Positions 13,619 through 13,667 of a stretch of 13,667 nucleotides of DNA are shown piece after piece. The position numbers were made by a program, and so were the translations under genes. Below the pieces are notes generated by a model. That model worked only from the letters and a program-made list of their open reading frames with translations, did no database searches and was not told the origin of the DNA. Origin of the DNA: Bacillota bacterium (GTDB lineage: Bacteria; Bacillota; UBA4882; UBA10575); the NCBI GenBank assembly GCA_012512605.1, contig JAAZDX010000253.1, positions 1-13,667 on the forward strand, read 5' to 3'. The stretch's first letter is position 1; the number at the start of each line of letters is the position of its first letter.

Positions 13619-13667
13619 GGTCCCATCGTCTAGCGGCCTAGGACACCGCCCTCTCACGGCGGAGACA
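13619..13667 (+). tRNA. tRNA-Glu (anticodon CUC), cut off by the window end
   Basis: Begins 3 bases after tRNA-Gln. Seen: the 5' acceptor strand GGTCCCA, D arm GTCTAGCGGCCTAGGAC, and an anticodon stem CCGCC/GGCGG enclosing CTCTCAC with anticodon CTC (reads GAG). The T arm and 3' acceptor strand lie beyond the end, so the fold is only partly verified. Confidence 0.9.

Noticed and set aside
13542..13667. The tRNA genes as attachment site of an integrated element
   Set aside because: No integrase, no duplicated tRNA 3' end elsewhere in the window, and the island lies on the 5' side of the tRNAs; the repeats bracketing it are iclR ends instead.
1..13667. CRISPR array, insertion sequence or transposase
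   Set aside because: No regularly spaced repeats and no transposase or integrase motifs were seen on either strand.

Overview
The window looks like a chromosomal segment of a fermentative Bacillota-type bacterium. The evidence is strong AAGGAGG-type ribosome binding sites, TTG and GTG starts, TTGACA/TATAAT promoters, intrinsic terminators and a CCA-encoding tRNA. The first gene of the ABC operon has a cleavable signal peptide without a usable lipobox, which hints at a lineage with an outer membrane. The exact taxon cannot be read from the sequence.

Layout. 1-1560: rnhA (RNase HI, +) converges on a gene for an AI-2E-family membrane protein (-). 1665-3565: a strong hairpin, then pckG (GTP-dependent PEP carboxykinase, -). 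3566-3831: no gene, some short palindromes. 3832-3987: the scar of a second iclR-type gene, in which the first 12 codons are joined directly to the 3' flank; its hairpin now serves as terminator for the operon arriving from the right. 3995-8122: a five-gene minus-strand operon (solute-binding protein, two permeases, ATPase, enolase-superfamily enzyme). 8265-8286: a divergent control region whose inverted-repeat arms are the -35 boxes of both promoters. 8441-10445: a GntR/FCD regulator and a LarA-family nickel-pincer racemase/epimerase (+). 10568-13304: a promoter with a perfect 27-bp KdgR-like palindrome, then kdgK, eda and an IclR regulator (+). 13493-13667: a tRNA promoter, tRNA-Gln(CUG) and the start of tRNA-Glu(CUC).

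How it may work together (inference). Positions 3.9-13.4 kb read as a hydroxy-acid or sugar-acid catabolic island. The transporter imports a carboxylate, the LarA homologue changes its C2 configuration, and the enolase-superfamily enzyme dehydrates it to a 2-keto-3-deoxy acid. KdgK phosphorylates this and Eda splits it into pyruvate and glyceraldehyde 3-phosphate. Control appears split between the GntR regulator (transport, dehydratase, epimerase) and the IclR regulator (kdgK-eda-iclR). The pairing of a nickel-pincer epimerase with an enolase-superfamily dehydratase and an amino-acid-type transporter is the most novel biology here. The ghost iclR copy at the other edge is the clearest evolutionary signal.
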